DNA of 64,000 nt from Castellaniella sp044508625 (lineage in GTDB: Bacteria > Pseudomonadota > Gammaproteobacteria > Burkholderiales > Burkholderiaceae_B): the NCBI GenBank assembly GCA_044508625.1, contig JBIQHJ010000014.1, forward strand, positions 1 through 64,000, given 5' to 3'. The position numbers and the translations under genes are program-made. The notes below the pieces were generated by a model. It was not told where the DNA came from. It worked only from the letters and a program-made list of their open reading frames with translations, and ran no database searches. Below are positions 43,504-52,530 of the stretch, piece by piece (within the stretch, counting starts at the first letter, position 1; each line of letters begins with the position of its first letter).

Positions 43504-44417
43504 CGATGGGGCTCCCCGGCCTCGAGCGTGATGTTTCCGGCAAGGATATCTTCGGCGAACATCTCCGCGGTGCGGGTGGCCGCGGAGGTCATGATGTCGA
43601 GATTGCCGGCATACGTTGGCAGATAGTCGCCCAGCCCGGCGACCTCCATGAACACGGCCACCTTGTTGTCGTCGTAGACCGGTCCGTTGACCAGGCGATA
43701 GCCCGGCACGTACTTTTGCACCTCGGCGATCATGCGCAGGATGGATGCGCTGATGCGCGCGCGGTCCGGCGCACCGTCGGTGAGGCAGTAGATCGTATTG
43801 CGCATGATCATCGGCGGCTCGGCCGGATTGATGATGGCCAGGGCCTTGCCGCGCCGCGCGCCGCCGACCGCGGTGATCGCGTTCGACGTGGTGTAGGTGA
43901 ATTCATCCAGGTTGGCGCGCGTGCCCGGCCCGATGGACTTCGACGACAGGCTGGCGATGATCTCGGCATACTCCACCGCCTGTACCTGCGACACGGCATG
44001 GACGACGGGGATCGTCGCCTGGCCGGCGCAGGAAATCATGTTGACGTTCATGGCCGCCCGCCGCGCATGCTCACGCAGGTTGACGGGCGGCACGCACAGC
44101 GGGCCGATCGCCGCGGGGGTCAGGTCGATCATCAGGACCCCCAGCTCGTTGAGCTTGCGGCTGTTCTCGGCATGCACATAGGCGCTGGTCGCATCGAAGG
44201 CGATCCGGATGTCGTCCTCCCGCACGTGCGGCAGCAGGCCGTCCACCCCTTCCGCGGTGACCTTCAGGCCGAGGGCCCGCGCCCGTGCCAGCCCCTCGGA
44301 CGACGGATCGATGCCCGCCATCCATACCGGCTCCAGCGCGGGGCTGCGGCGGATCTTGTAGATCAGGTCGGTGCCGATATTGCCCGAGCCGATGATCGCA
44401 CAGCGAATCTTCCTCAT
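43500..44417 (-). CDS. dmpF: Acetaldehyde dehydrogenase (acetylating)
   Basis: Converts acetaldehyde, channelled from DmpG, to acetyl-CoA with NAD+ and CoA. The 305-aa protein has the Rossmann motif IGSGNIGTDLIYKI and the catalytic Cys in NMISCAGQATIPVV. Length is typical (about 307-312). It overlaps dmpG (ATGA) and dmpI (ATGA) at its two ends, so dmpI, F and G are translationally linked. The order I-F-G differs from the CF600 order F-G-H-I. Confidence 0.95.
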   Translation of the reverse strand: MRKIRCAIIGSGNIGTDLIYKIRRSPALEPVWMAGIDPSSEGLARARALGLKVTAEGVDGLLPHVREDDIRIAFDATSAYVHAENSRKLNELGVLMIDLTPAAIGPLCVPPVNLREHARRAAMNVNMISCAGQATIPVVHAVSQVQAVEYAEIIASLSSKSIGPGTRANLDEFTYTTSNAITAVGGARRGKALAIINPAEPPMIMRNTIYCLTDGAPDRARISASILRMIAEVQKYVPGYRLVNGPVYDDNKVAVFMEVAGLGDYLPTYAGNLDIMTSAATRTAEMFAEDILAGNITLEAGEPHR

Positions 44418-44641
44418 TCCGTCTCCTCCTGGATGGACGCGGGATGCGGCCGCCCGGCGCCCTGGTCCATCGTCCGTCCGGCGACGAAGAACTCCGTCGC
44501 GCCGTGTTCCGTGATCAGGATGCGCACGCTTTCCGGGTTGCAGGCGAGCGTGCGCGTCACCGCCTCCGTGACCGCGACGGCCACGTTTCGCTTCAGCTCG
44601 GCGGTACGCCCTTCCATCAGATGCATTTCAATGATCGGCAC
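44414..44641 (-). CDS. dmpI: 2-hydroxymuconate tautomerase (4-oxalocrotonate tautomerase)
   Basis: Small enzyme using its N-terminal proline as catalytic base: the protein begins M-Pro-Ile-Ile, exposing Pro1 after Met removal. Arg residues near 12 and 40 fit the substrate-binding positions. At 75 aa it is longer than the usual 62-64, with a C-terminal tail rich in Gly/Pro/Glu (DQGAGRPHPASIQEETE). It converts the 2-hydroxymuconate enol to the keto form. It lies between dmpH (24-bp gap) and dmpF (4-bp overlap). Confidence 0.9.
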   Translation of the reverse strand: MPIIEMHLMEGRTAELKRNVAVAVTEAVTRTLACNPESVRILITEHGATEFFVAGRTMDQGAGRPHPASIQEETE

Positions 44642-44665
44642 GAGTCATCTCCAATTGGCCATCGT

Positions 44666-45469
44666 TCATTCAATAAAGCGCACCGACACGCTGCCCAATT
44701 CCTGGAAACGCGCCACCACGTTGTCTCCCGGCCGCACCGCCACCGCCTCGGTGATGCCGCCGCTCATGACGAAGCTGCCCGCCGGCAGGGTCTCGCCCAG
44801 CTCGCCGAGGATGTTCACCAGCATCGCCACCGCGTCCGCCGGGTGCCCGAGCACGGCGGCGCTCGCCCCCATGCCGACGATCTCGCCGTTCTTTTCGAGC
44901 ACCACGCCCAGCGCGCGCAGGTCGAGGTCCTCCGCATAGCGCGCGCGGCCGCCGCCCACGTAGCGCGCCGACGAACTGTTGTCTGCGATCACGCTGGGAA
45001 TGTCGAATTCGAAGCCGGTGAAACGCGAGTCGATGACCTCGATCGAGGGCAGCACGTAGTCGGTGGCGGCCAGCACCGCCTCGCGCGTGCAGCCGGGCCC
45101 CGCAAGGGCCGCCTTGGTGACGAAGGCCACCTCGCATTCGACGCGCGGATGGATCAGGTCGGCCGTCGATATCGCGCCGTTCTCGGGACGCGCCATGCGG
45201 TCGGTGAGGAAACCCACGGACGGCTCGCTCACCCCCATCTGCCGCATCTTGGCCTTCGACGTGAGTCCCGCCTTCCAGCCCACCAGGCGATGTCCCCGGG
45301 CAAGGTAGCGGCGGCGCAGCTCGTTTTGCACCGCGTAGCCGTCGCCCATGGACATCGCGGGGTATTCCCCGGTGAGCTTGGGGATCGCCTGGGCACGCGA
45401 CTGGGCGCCTTCGATCCGCTCGCAGAGGCGCACGACATCCTCCCGCGCGAGGGTGCTTTCCATGCTCAT
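44666..45469 (-). CDS. dmpH: 2-oxo-3-hexenedioate (4-oxalocrotonate) decarboxylase
   Basis: Mg-dependent fumarylacetoacetate-hydrolase-fold enzyme that decarboxylates 2-oxo-3-hexenedioate to 2-hydroxypenta-2,4-dienoate. The 267-aa protein has the metal-site motif HPRVECEVAFV (E-x-E) and a further acid in SIEVIDSRF. It is distinguished from the hydratase DmpE by the NSSSARYVGGG region and by order. It works in complex with DmpE, whose gene overlaps by 4 bp. The start is ATG 45469 (MSMES). Confidence 0.9.
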   Translation of the reverse strand: MSMESTLAREDVVRLCERIEGAQSRAQAIPKLTGEYPAMSMGDGYAVQNELRRRYLARGHRLVGWKAGLTSKAKMRQMGVSEPSVGFLTDRMARPENGAISTADLIHPRVECEVAFVTKAALAGPGCTREAVLAATDYVLPSIEVIDSRFTGFEFDIPSVIADNSSSARYVGGGRARYAEDLDLRALGVVLEKNGEIVGMGASAAVLGHPADAVAMLVNILGELGETLPAGSFVMSGGITEAVAVRPGDNVVARFQELGSVSVRFIE

Positions 45470-46263
45470 GCCGCGCTCCTCCCGGAAAACCGCAGCCGGC
45501 ATCGGCCCAGGCCGCCCACGGCGCACACCAGCTCGTCGCCGTCGGCCACCGGAACCAGCGACGACTGCGAGCCCGACAGGATCACCTCGCCGGCCCTGAA
45601 CGGAATCCCCAGCTCGCCCAGCGTGTTCGCCAGCCAGGCCACCGCGTTGGCCGGCGAACCCTGCACCGCCGCGCCCACTCCGGTGGAAAACAGTTCCCCG
45701 TTCTTTTCCAGCACCATGCCGGCAAGCGTGATGTCCAGCCTGCGCGGATCGCCCGGGGTGTTTCCGAGCACATACATTCCGCAGGACGCGTTGTCCGCCA
45801 CCGTGTCCTGGATCTTGATCCGCCAGTCGGCGATGCGGGAATCGACGATCTCGAAGCAGGGCAGCACGTGATCCGTGGCGCGGATCACGTCCATCGCGGT
45901 GATCCCGGGCCCCTGCAGGTCGTCCTTGAGCACGAAGGCCAGCTCGGCCTCCGCCTTGGGCTGGATCAGCTCGCCCAGGTCTATCGTGTCGCCCTCCCGG
46001 CGCGCCATGCCCGAGGTGAGCATGCCGAAGTCCGGCTGGTAGACGCCGAGAAAATCCTGCACCGGCTTGCTGGTGGCGCCGATCTTCTTGCCGACGATGG
46101 TCTCGCCGTCCCGCACCCGGCGCGCGACGAAGCGCTGCTGGATCCGGTAGGCGTCGGCGATGGTGATGCCGGGCTCGCGCTCGAGCAGCGGGCGCAGCAC
46201 GCTGCGCTTGCGCCAGGCCTCGAACAGCTCGTCCCCGTAGTATCGAATGCGGTCCTCGTCCAT
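45466..46263 (-). CDS. dmpE: 2-oxopent-4-enoate (2-hydroxypentadienoate) hydratase
   Basis: Adds water to 2-hydroxypenta-2,4-dienoate to give 4-hydroxy-2-oxovalerate. The 265-residue FAH-fold protein has the E-x-E metal site in IQPKAEAELAFV, the VGKKIGATSK substrate loop and the FEIVDSRIADWRIK acid. It is paralogous to DmpH. Assignment of E versus H rests on the NASCGMYVLG signature and on closer resemblance to XylJ-type sequences; the two calls could in principle be exchanged. dmpC lies 8 bp upstream. Confidence 0.88.
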   Translation of the reverse strand: MDEDRIRYYGDELFEAWRKRSVLRPLLEREPGITIADAYRIQQRFVARRVRDGETIVGKKIGATSKPVQDFLGVYQPDFGMLTSGMARREGDTIDLGELIQPKAEAELAFVLKDDLQGPGITAMDVIRATDHVLPCFEIVDSRIADWRIKIQDTVADNASCGMYVLGNTPGDPRRLDITLAGMVLEKNGELFSTGVGAAVQGSPANAVAWLANTLGELGIPFRAGEVILSGSQSSLVPVADGDELVCAVGGLGRCRLRFSGRSAA

Positions 46264-46271
46264 GCCGGTCC

Positions 46272-47732
46272 TCAGAGCTTGACGCAGATGTTGCGCGTCT
46301 CGGAGTAGAACTCCAGGGAATGCACGCCGCCCTCGCGCCCGATGCCGGACTGCTTGGAGCCGCCGAAAGGCGTGCGCAGGTCGCGCAGGAACCAGCTATT
46401 GATCCAGGTGATGCCGACCTCGACACGCGCCGCGACCCGGTGCGCGCGCGCCAGGTCGTTCGTCCAGATCGTGGTCGCCAGCCCATAGGGGGTGTCGTTG
46501 GCCAGGTCCACGACCTCGTCCTCGGCATCGAAAGGCCGGACGTGGCAGCAGGGGCCGAAGATCTCCTCGCGCACCGGCGCGGCATCGTCGGCCAGGCCCG
46601 TCCATATGGTCGGCTGCACCCAGGCGCCGCCGGCGAGTTCCGCGGGCATGTCCGGCACGCCGCCGCCGGTGACCACGGTGGCGCCCAGCTCCGCCGCCTT
46701 GCGGTAATAGGACAGCACCTTGTCGCGATGCTCGTGGCTGATCAGCGGGCCGTAGCTGGTGCCGGGATCCTCGGGCCGCCCGTATCTCACCGCCTCCGCG
46801 CGGGCCTTGAGCGCCTGCACGAAGCGCTCGAAGACCGGCCGCTCGACATACACCCGCTCGGTGCTCAGGCAGACCTGCCCGGTATTGAGGAAGGCCGAGC
46901 GGAAGATGCCCTCGACCGCCGCATCGAAGTCGCAATCGGCGAACACGATGCCGGCGTTCTTGCCGCCCAGCTCGAAGGACACGTCGCGGATGCCGTGCGC
47001 GGCGGCCTGCATGATCGCCGTCCCCGTACGGGTCTCGCCGGTGAAGGTGATCGCGTCCACGCCCTGGTGGCGCGTGAGGAACTCGCCGGCGGAATCCGGC
47101 CCGAAGCCCTGCACCACGTTGTACACCCCTTTCGGGATGCCCACCGCGTTCATCACCTCGCCCAGCAGCGCGGCGGTCTGCGGCGACTCCTCGGAAGGCT
47201 TCACCACCACGGCATTGCCGCAGGCCAGCGCCGGGCCCACCTTCCAGGTCATCAGCATGAAGGGGGCGTTCCACGGACAGATCACCCCGATCACCCCCTT
47301 GGGCACGCGGATCGCGTAGTTCAGGGCGCCGCGCCCGTCCGGCGTGGACATGCGGAAGGATTCCGCCGGCGCGTTCTTGACGATGTCGGCAAAGACCTTG
47401 AAGTTGGCCGCGCCGCGCGGGATGAAGACATGCCGCATGACATGGCCGGGCTGGCCGGTATCGGCCATCTCGGCCTCGACGAAGTCCTCGAAGCGGCGGG
47501 TGATCTCGTCGGCCACCTCGTGCAGCAGGCCCACGCGCTGCTCGATGCCCAGCGCGCCCCATTCGCCCCGCAAGGCGGCGCGTGCGGCGCCCACCGCGGC
47601 ATCGACCTCCGGCATGCCGGCCTCGGCGATCGACGCGATGACGCGGTTGTCCAGCGGCGAGCGCTTGTCGAAGCGCCTGCCGCTGGCCGCGGCGGCGAAT
47701 TCGCCGGCGATGAAATTGTCGATGTGTCGCAT
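46272..47732 (-). CDS. dmpC: 2-hydroxymuconic semialdehyde dehydrogenase
   Basis: NAD-dependent aldehyde dehydrogenase that oxidises the product of catechol meta-cleavage to 2-hydroxymuconate. The 486-aa protein has the coenzyme-site VICPWNAPFMLMTWK, the general-base Glu in FELGGKNAGIV and the catalytic Cys in NTGQVCLSTERV. ATG 47732 has GGAGATCGG in front and gives the family start MRHIDNFIAGEF. It is the first gene of the lower block, preceded by a 157-bp gap containing GGTAT repeats. The absence of dmpD makes this the only visible route for the semialdehyde. Confidence 0.94.
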   Translation of the reverse strand: MRHIDNFIAGEFAAAASGRRFDKRSPLDNRVIASIAEAGMPEVDAAVGAARAALRGEWGALGIEQRVGLLHEVADEITRRFEDFVEAEMADTGQPGHVMRHVFIPRGAANFKVFADIVKNAPAESFRMSTPDGRGALNYAIRVPKGVIGVICPWNAPFMLMTWKVGPALACGNAVVVKPSEESPQTAALLGEVMNAVGIPKGVYNVVQGFGPDSAGEFLTRHQGVDAITFTGETRTGTAIMQAAAHGIRDVSFELGGKNAGIVFADCDFDAAVEGIFRSAFLNTGQVCLSTERVYVERPVFERFVQALKARAEAVRYGRPEDPGTSYGPLISHEHRDKVLSYYRKAAELGATVVTGGGVPDMPAELAGGAWVQPTIWTGLADDAAPVREEIFGPCCHVRPFDAEDEVVDLANDTPYGLATTIWTNDLARAHRVAARVEVGITWINSWFLRDLRTPFGGSKQSGIGREGGVHSLEFYSETRNICVKL

Positions 47733-47796
47733 CCGATCTCCATACATGCTTTTGGGGCTTCCCGAGCCATGGAACCCAGTCTACTGAGGCCAGTGA

Positions 47797-47843
47797 ATAC
47801 CGTCTAATACCATTTGATCGAACTGATGATACCTTTATGGTAT
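47797..47843 (-). promoter_or_regulatory. GGTAT/ATACC repeat cluster in the dmpP-dmpC gap, candidate operator
   Basis: On the plus strand ATACC occurs at 47797, 47807 and 47829, spaced 10 and 22 bp (about one and two helical turns). A GGTAT at 47839 makes a perfect inverted repeat ATACC-TTTAT-GGTAT at 47829-47843. The gap between dmpP and dmpC is otherwise non-coding and relatively AT-rich. It may control a separate promoter for the lower pathway; the binder is unknown. Confidence 0.45.
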
Positions 47844-47889
47844 GAACTGGCCGGCGCAAAAACCCTTGCCCATGCGGCGCGGGCCACCC

Positions 47890-48951
47890 TCAGATCGCCT
47901 TGAACAAGGGGCTGCGGACCTGCTGCGCGTCGGCCGCCGAGAGGAACCTCTCGGTATAGATGTCGCGTTCGAACAGCCGCCCCTGCATCAGGGCGCCGAT
48001 GCAGGCCTCGATCATCAGCGGCGGGCCGCACAGGTACGCCTTGTGGCCGCTGAAGTTGCCGCCGAAGGCCGCCTTGGCCGCCTCATGGGCAAAGCCGCGC
48101 AAGCCCCGCCAGGGGCTGTCCTCGGGCTCGTGCGACAGGGCCGGCAGGTAGCGGAAGTTGGCATGCCGGCCCTCCAGCGCGAGGAACTCGTCGTGGTAGT
48201 ACAGTTCCTCCCGCGTGCGCTGGCCGTACACCAGCGTGATCGGCAGCTCGAAACCCTCGGCGAGCAGGTCGAGGATCATCGAACGCGGGCTGGACAGGCC
48301 GGAGCCGCCGGCGATGAACAATACCGGCACCCGGGCCGACTTCTTCACGAAGAAGCGCCCGTAGGGTCCGGAAAAGCGCAGGCGCTCGCCCACCGCCATT
48401 TTCTCGTGCACGTAGCCGGTGCCCCGTCCGCCGGGCACGATGCGCACATTCAATTCGATCTCGCGAGCCAGCGACGGCGGGCTCGCGATCGAGAAGGCCC
48501 GGTGCCCGATGCCATCGGGCAGCTCGAGGTTGATGTACTGGCCGGCCTGGAAGCGCATCCCGCCTGGATCGTCCAGCGCTATCCACACCCCCCTGACGGT
48601 CGGCGTCAGCGCCTCGATGCGGCTCACGGTGCCGGTGAAATCGAGCACCGGCAGGTTCCGCGCGTCGGGATCCTCCTCGATCTCCGCCTCGATCACCAGG
48701 TCGCTCTCGGCCGTGGCGCAGCAGGCCAGGCACTTGCCTTCCTCGCGCTCGAAATCCATCAAGGCGAAAGGGGAGGCCTCCCCCTGTTCGACCTCGCCCT
48801 CGATCACCTGCACCTTGCAGCTCGCGCACAGGCCGTGGCAGCACGCGTGCGGCAGATAGATGCCCGCGCGCAGCGCGGCATCGAGCAGGGTCTGGCCCTC
48901 CTCGATGACGATGGTCTGGCCGATCGGCTCTATGGTCAATTCATGGCTCAT
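47890..48951 (-). CDS. dmpP: Phenol hydroxylase reductase component P5
   Basis: Supplies electrons from NADH to the diiron oxygenase. An N-terminal plant-type ferredoxin domain (CCHGLCASC with a distal Cys in KCLACC) is followed by an FAD domain (HRAFSIASPPS) and an NAD domain (LFIAGGSGLSSPRSMI, YLCGPPLMIEA). The 353-aa length from ATG 48951 equals that recalled for classical DmpP. It is the last gene of the hydroxylase block, 52 bp after dmpO. Confidence 0.95.
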   Translation of the reverse strand: MSHELTIEPIGQTIVIEEGQTLLDAALRAGIYLPHACCHGLCASCKVQVIEGEVEQGEASPFALMDFEREEGKCLACCATAESDLVIEAEIEEDPDARNLPVLDFTGTVSRIEALTPTVRGVWIALDDPGGMRFQAGQYINLELPDGIGHRAFSIASPPSLAREIELNVRIVPGGRGTGYVHEKMAVGERLRFSGPYGRFFVKKSARVPVLFIAGGSGLSSPRSMILDLLAEGFELPITLVYGQRTREELYYHDEFLALEGRHANFRYLPALSHEPEDSPWRGLRGFAHEAAKAAFGGNFSGHKAYLCGPPLMIEACIGALMQGRLFERDIYTERFLSAADAQQVRSPLFKAI

Positions 48952-49003
48952 GTCGACCCTCGCCTCCGCGGGCACGGCGGATTGTTTCCATGGCTGCGTC
49001 CTC

Positions 49004-49360
49004 CTAGGCCACCGCACGCAGCGAATGCAGCCCCGGCGTGCTGAAACGGAGCTGGTCCTTGTGCCCGATGCCGTTGTCGGCCAGGCTGCGGTCGAAGTCC
49101 GGCGACCAGGGCTGGTTGGACTTCAGCCAGGCCGCCTCGCGCCAATCCACCGCCGCGGCGTCGGGGTCCGGCCGGATCAGCGCGGCAAGCGGCCCCTCGA
49201 CCATTTCGCGGAAGGTGGTCTGCGGCGGCAGGCACAGCATGAAGGGCGCGGCAAACAGCAAGTGGCCGTCCCAGCTCACGTAGACGAGCTGCTTGCCGTT
49301 GAAATTGGCGACGACGTCGCGCGGTACGCCGATGTATTCCTTGAGGGCTTTCACTGGCAT
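49004..49360 (-). CDS. dmpO: Phenol hydroxylase component P4 (DmpO)
   Basis: A 118-residue small subunit of the multicomponent phenol hydroxylase, the gamma-like subunit of the oxygenase. Family features are MPVKALKEYIGVPRDVVANF, LVYVSWDGHLLFAAPFMLC and the C-terminal DFDRSLADNGIGHKDQLRF. It assembles with DmpL and DmpN into the (alpha-beta-gamma)2 hydroxylase. Spacing to dmpN is 12 bp. Confidence 0.92.
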   Translation of the reverse strand: MPVKALKEYIGVPRDVVANFNGKQLVYVSWDGHLLFAAPFMLCLPPQTTFREMVEGPLAALIRPDPDAAAVDWREAAWLKSNQPWSPDFDRSLADNGIGHKDQLRFSTPGLHSLRAVA

Positions 49361-49372
49361 GTCGATGTCTCC

Positions 49373-50890
49373 CTATTGATTCGAAGTGGCGAGCCTGCGC
49401 CATTCGTGGAAATTGCGCTGGTCGCGCGAACCGTCGTAGTCGCCGTTGTCCTCGCCATCGCGCAGGCTCACCCAGTCCATCCACGCCGCCACGTCGCCAT
49501 CGAACTGCTGGAACAATTGCGGCATCGGCAGCCAGGCCTGCACGTACTTCTCGGGCTCGTTGTCGAACACCCGCTGGCAGCCGTCCGAGCAGAAGTGGTA
49601 TTTCTCGCCCTTGTAGACGGTCTCGCGGTGGCACAGCAGCGTGGGATCATCCGGCTCGGTGAACACCACCGGCAGCTGGCAGCACTGGCACAGCTTTGCG
49701 AGGCCGAAGTTCTTGAACGGCGTGCCGGCGGCGGCGAGCGTCTTGATGTGTTCCCAGCGCGGGCGATAGTGCCTGTCGAAAGTATGGGGATACTTCCTCG
49801 CCAGCCAGGCCATGTCGTCGTCGGACGGGATCCAGCTATGGAAGGAGGTGCCGAAGCTCCACTGGTACAGCCCCAGCATGATCTGGTGCGACATGTGATC
49901 GATCGCCTTCTCGGCATCGTCCCATCCCAGGGGAGGGCGCACGCCGTAGCGCGCCAGGTCGCGGAACAGCGAGCCGCCGTTCTCCACGCCGTAGATGTCC
50001 CAGGCCTCGCGCCACGACATCACGCGCTTGGGCAGCATGTAGTCCATCATCGTGCTCACCAGGCCGAGCACGCGAAAGCCGCGCCAGAACCACTTGTCGA
50101 TCCAGCCCTGCACGATGGGCAGGTTGTCCGGGTCCTGCTCCAGCATGAACTTGATGCATTCCAGCCCCAAGGTCATGTGGCGCGCCTCGTCGGACTGCGC
50201 GGAAAAGCCGAAGGTCACGGTGGCCATGTCGCCGTTGTAGGCCGCGCCCGACATGAAGGGCACGAACAGCATGTTGGTCAGCACGTATTCGAAGGAAAAG
50301 CCGATGGCGATCATGAACTCGAACGGGCCGGCGCTCATCGCGTCATCGAAGAACGAGCGCGCCACCGAGGTGTACCAGATGCGGTCGCGCGCGTCGGCAA
50401 AGGCGTGGAAACCGTCGTAGTACTTGTTGTAGTTCGATATCGCGTGGATCTGCGTCTGCGCGTGGCGGATCTCGTCGATGGCCTGCAACTGGCACGCCAC
50501 CTGCGTGCCGACGCCGGGAAACTCGCGCCCCACGCGGGCGAAGCCCTTGCCCGCGGCGTACTCGCCGGGGCTGATGGCCTGCAGGAAGATCTTCAGCGCG
50601 GAAAGATAGCGCGCGTCGGTGATGTTCAGGTGGCCGTTGTTCTGGGCGTGGGCGTCGATGATGGCATAGAACTTGCGTTCCTTCTCGGCCTGGTATTTCC
50701 AGTAGGCATCCATGGTGAGGCGAAAGGGATCCTCCCATTTGCCCCAGTCATGCACCTTGATGCCCTCGTAGCGGGCATAGGGGAACACCTCGTCGGCGTG
50801 CCGATAGCTGAGCTCCCAGCCCAGGTCGCGCGTCAGCAGGCGGTACCTGTCCTTCAGCGCCAGCTTCTTCCTTTCAGCTTTCATGTCCAT
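49373..50890 (-). CDS. dmpN: Phenol hydroxylase large (alpha) subunit P3
   Basis: Carboxylate-bridged diiron subunit that hydroxylates phenol to catechol. Spacing identifies the iron ligands as Glu110, Glu140 and His143 (DEIRH), Glu201, Glu235 and His238 (DEARH). The E110-E140 and E201-E235 spacings of 30 and 34 match the ToMO-type hydroxylases. A C-terminal zinc-like Cys cluster (LCQCCQLP ... FCSDGCQRVF) is also present. The 505-aa start at ATG 50890 has GAGGAGAC upstream. Confidence 0.96.
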   Translation of the reverse strand: MDMKAERKKLALKDRYRLLTRDLGWELSYRHADEVFPYARYEGIKVHDWGKWEDPFRLTMDAYWKYQAEKERKFYAIIDAHAQNNGHLNITDARYLSALKIFLQAISPGEYAAGKGFARVGREFPGVGTQVACQLQAIDEIRHAQTQIHAISNYNKYYDGFHAFADARDRIWYTSVARSFFDDAMSAGPFEFMIAIGFSFEYVLTNMLFVPFMSGAAYNGDMATVTFGFSAQSDEARHMTLGLECIKFMLEQDPDNLPIVQGWIDKWFWRGFRVLGLVSTMMDYMLPKRVMSWREAWDIYGVENGGSLFRDLARYGVRPPLGWDDAEKAIDHMSHQIMLGLYQWSFGTSFHSWIPSDDDMAWLARKYPHTFDRHYRPRWEHIKTLAAAGTPFKNFGLAKLCQCCQLPVVFTEPDDPTLLCHRETVYKGEKYHFCSDGCQRVFDNEPEKYVQAWLPMPQLFQQFDGDVAAWMDWVSLRDGEDNGDYDGSRDQRNFHEWRRLATSNQ

Positions 50891-50902
50891 GGTGGCGTCT
50901 CC

Positions 50903-51172
50903 TCAAGTGTTCCAGGTCAGCGACAGCGTGTCCTCGTCCTCGCTGACGTTGCCGGAAAGTGTGATCAGGTTGACCTGCAGTTCCTGCAGGTCGAAGGCGC
51001 GGCCGAGCTGTTCCTCGATGGTCTCGCGGCGAATCGTCAGGCGCCTGGGCGCATCGATCTTGACCATCGCCGGCTCGCGGTTGACGACGGCGTCGGGGTT
51101 GTCGATCACGATCGCATCGATGATGGGGCGGGTTTCCTCGTTGGCCTGCAGGGCAATGAATACGGTGGACAT
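50903..51172 (-). CDS. dmpM: Phenol hydroxylase regulatory (effector) component P2
   Basis: An 89-residue cofactor-free effector protein (MmoB/DmpM family) that docks on DmpN and couples electron transfer to hydroxylation. Recognisable stretches are STVFIALQANEETRPIID and AIVIDNPDAVVNREPAMVKI. The gap to dmpN is 12 bp and to dmpL 10 bp. Confidence 0.93.
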   Translation of the reverse strand: MSTVFIALQANEETRPIIDAIVIDNPDAVVNREPAMVKIDAPRRLTIRRETIEEQLGRAFDLQELQVNLITLSGNVSEDEDTLSLTWNT

Positions 51173-51182
51173 GGGGAGCTCC

Positions 51183-52175
51183 TCAAATCGCGATGCCGGT
51201 CTTGCCGACGCGGGCGGAGAATTCCGCCATTTGCTCGCCGACCGCCTCGTCGGCGTCCGGGCCCAGGGCGAGCTGGACCACCGGCACCAGCGCCGCCGCG
51301 GCGCGCATGCTCCAGGCGGAGATCCACCCGCGCAGCACCTCGCGGTTGTGTTCCGACTCGGCGGCCGCGACCTTCAGCACCGCGTCCACCCACTTGCGCG
51401 TTTCTTCGAACCAGTCGGCCATGAACTGGGTCAGCATCGCCACGGCGGAGGCCCCCTGCACCGACATCCAGCCCTGGATGACGCGCTCGTAGACCAGGGG
51501 GTACAGCAGGCCGTCCAGCGCCACGTTCTGCGCCACGAACAGTTCGAACGGATCCCGGACCACCAGGGTGTCCTCGACATAGCGGCGCAGCGGCTGCCAG
51601 GCGACCCCCGACTGCCAGGCCTGCTTGCCGGCCTCCAGCGCCTCGACGTCGCCGAGCAGCAGGCCGAGGCGCGAGAGGTACTGGGCGATGCCCAGGTTGT
51701 CGATCGCCTGGTACATGCACGGCTGCGTGAACACCACGCCGTAGCCATAGCTGCCGATCAGCGTGTTGTTCTGGTTCGCTCCCCAGGCCGCGTGGCGCAG
51801 GGGCACCAGCAGGTCCAGGGCGATCCGGCGCAGCTCGTCGGGCAACAGCCCGGCCAGCCCGCGGGAATCGACGAAGGCGAAGTTCGCCTCCACGGTTTCC
51901 TGCTGGCGCGCGCGCGTCAGCGTGTAGGTGCTGTAGTAGAACTGGCGCGGATCCTTCAGGGCGTACCAGTCCTCCATGGCGATGCGGGTGATGGAGGGAT
52001 CGTAGAGCTGCTGGTCCGGGTCCCAGGTCGGCTTGTAGTGGAGGTTTTCCTCGGCCTGGATGTCGTAGCTGCCCTCCTGGTAGCGCGATGCCGGCTTGTC
52101 GCCGAAGCGGCGCGCGAGATGGTCGAAAGTATTGCGCAGCGGCTTGATGCTCACCGTGCGAAGGTCGATCTGCAT
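51183..52175 (-). CDS. dmpL: Phenol hydroxylase beta subunit P1
   Basis: A 330-residue helical ferritin-like subunit that pairs with DmpN but lacks iron ligands. The N-terminal MQIDLRTVSIKPLRNTFDHL and the MEDWYALKDPRQFYYSTYT stretch are typical of DmpL/TouE-type beta subunits. It is located after dmpK (52-bp gap) and before dmpM. Confidence 0.94.
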   Translation of the reverse strand: MQIDLRTVSIKPLRNTFDHLARRFGDKPASRYQEGSYDIQAEENLHYKPTWDPDQQLYDPSITRIAMEDWYALKDPRQFYYSTYTLTRARQQETVEANFAFVDSRGLAGLLPDELRRIALDLLVPLRHAAWGANQNNTLIGSYGYGVVFTQPCMYQAIDNLGIAQYLSRLGLLLGDVEALEAGKQAWQSGVAWQPLRRYVEDTLVVRDPFELFVAQNVALDGLLYPLVYERVIQGWMSVQGASAVAMLTQFMADWFEETRKWVDAVLKVAAAESEHNREVLRGWISAWSMRAAAALVPVVQLALGPDADEAVGEQMAEFSARVGKTGIAI

Positions 52176-52227
52176 GTGCTGTCTCCTGGACGGCGCCCGG
52201 TGGGCGCCGCCGCGATGTGGCGTGAAG

Positions 52228-52527
52228 TCAACGGAAGCGGGTGTGCGTGGCGTCGGACATGCGCCAGTCCCAGTCGGGGACCTCCCCCTCGGCCGGGTCT
52301 CGGGGCGGCAGCATCTCCACCCGGTTGCGGGCGCAGAACTCGGCGAAGGCCTCGCGTCCCAGGATCATCTCGACGAACAATTCCGGTTCGCCGACGGCGA
52401 AGTCGAACTCGACGAAACCGTTGGAACGCTCGCCGGTGACCCGCACGAACAGCCGCGCGGTGTCGAAGCCGGGCGGCGGCCGCACCTCGATCGCCGGCAT
52501 GTCGGAGGATGGAGTCGTCATCGCCAT
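52228..52527 (-). CDS. dmpK: Phenol hydroxylase assembly component P0
   Basis: A 99-residue auxiliary protein that helps load iron into the apo-hydroxylase (DmpK role known from CF600). Family features are TARLFVRVTGERSNGFVEFD and a terminal WRMSDATHTRFR. ATG 52527 begins 3 bp after the dmpB stop; an ATG two codons later is also possible. In the classical operon dmpK is the first gene, whereas here it follows dmpB. Confidence 0.9.
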   Translation of the reverse strand: MAMTTPSSDMPAIEVRPPPGFDTARLFVRVTGERSNGFVEFDFAVGEPELFVEMILGREAFAEFCARNRVEMLPPRDPAEGEVPDWDWRMSDATHTRFR

Positions 52528-52530
52528 GCC

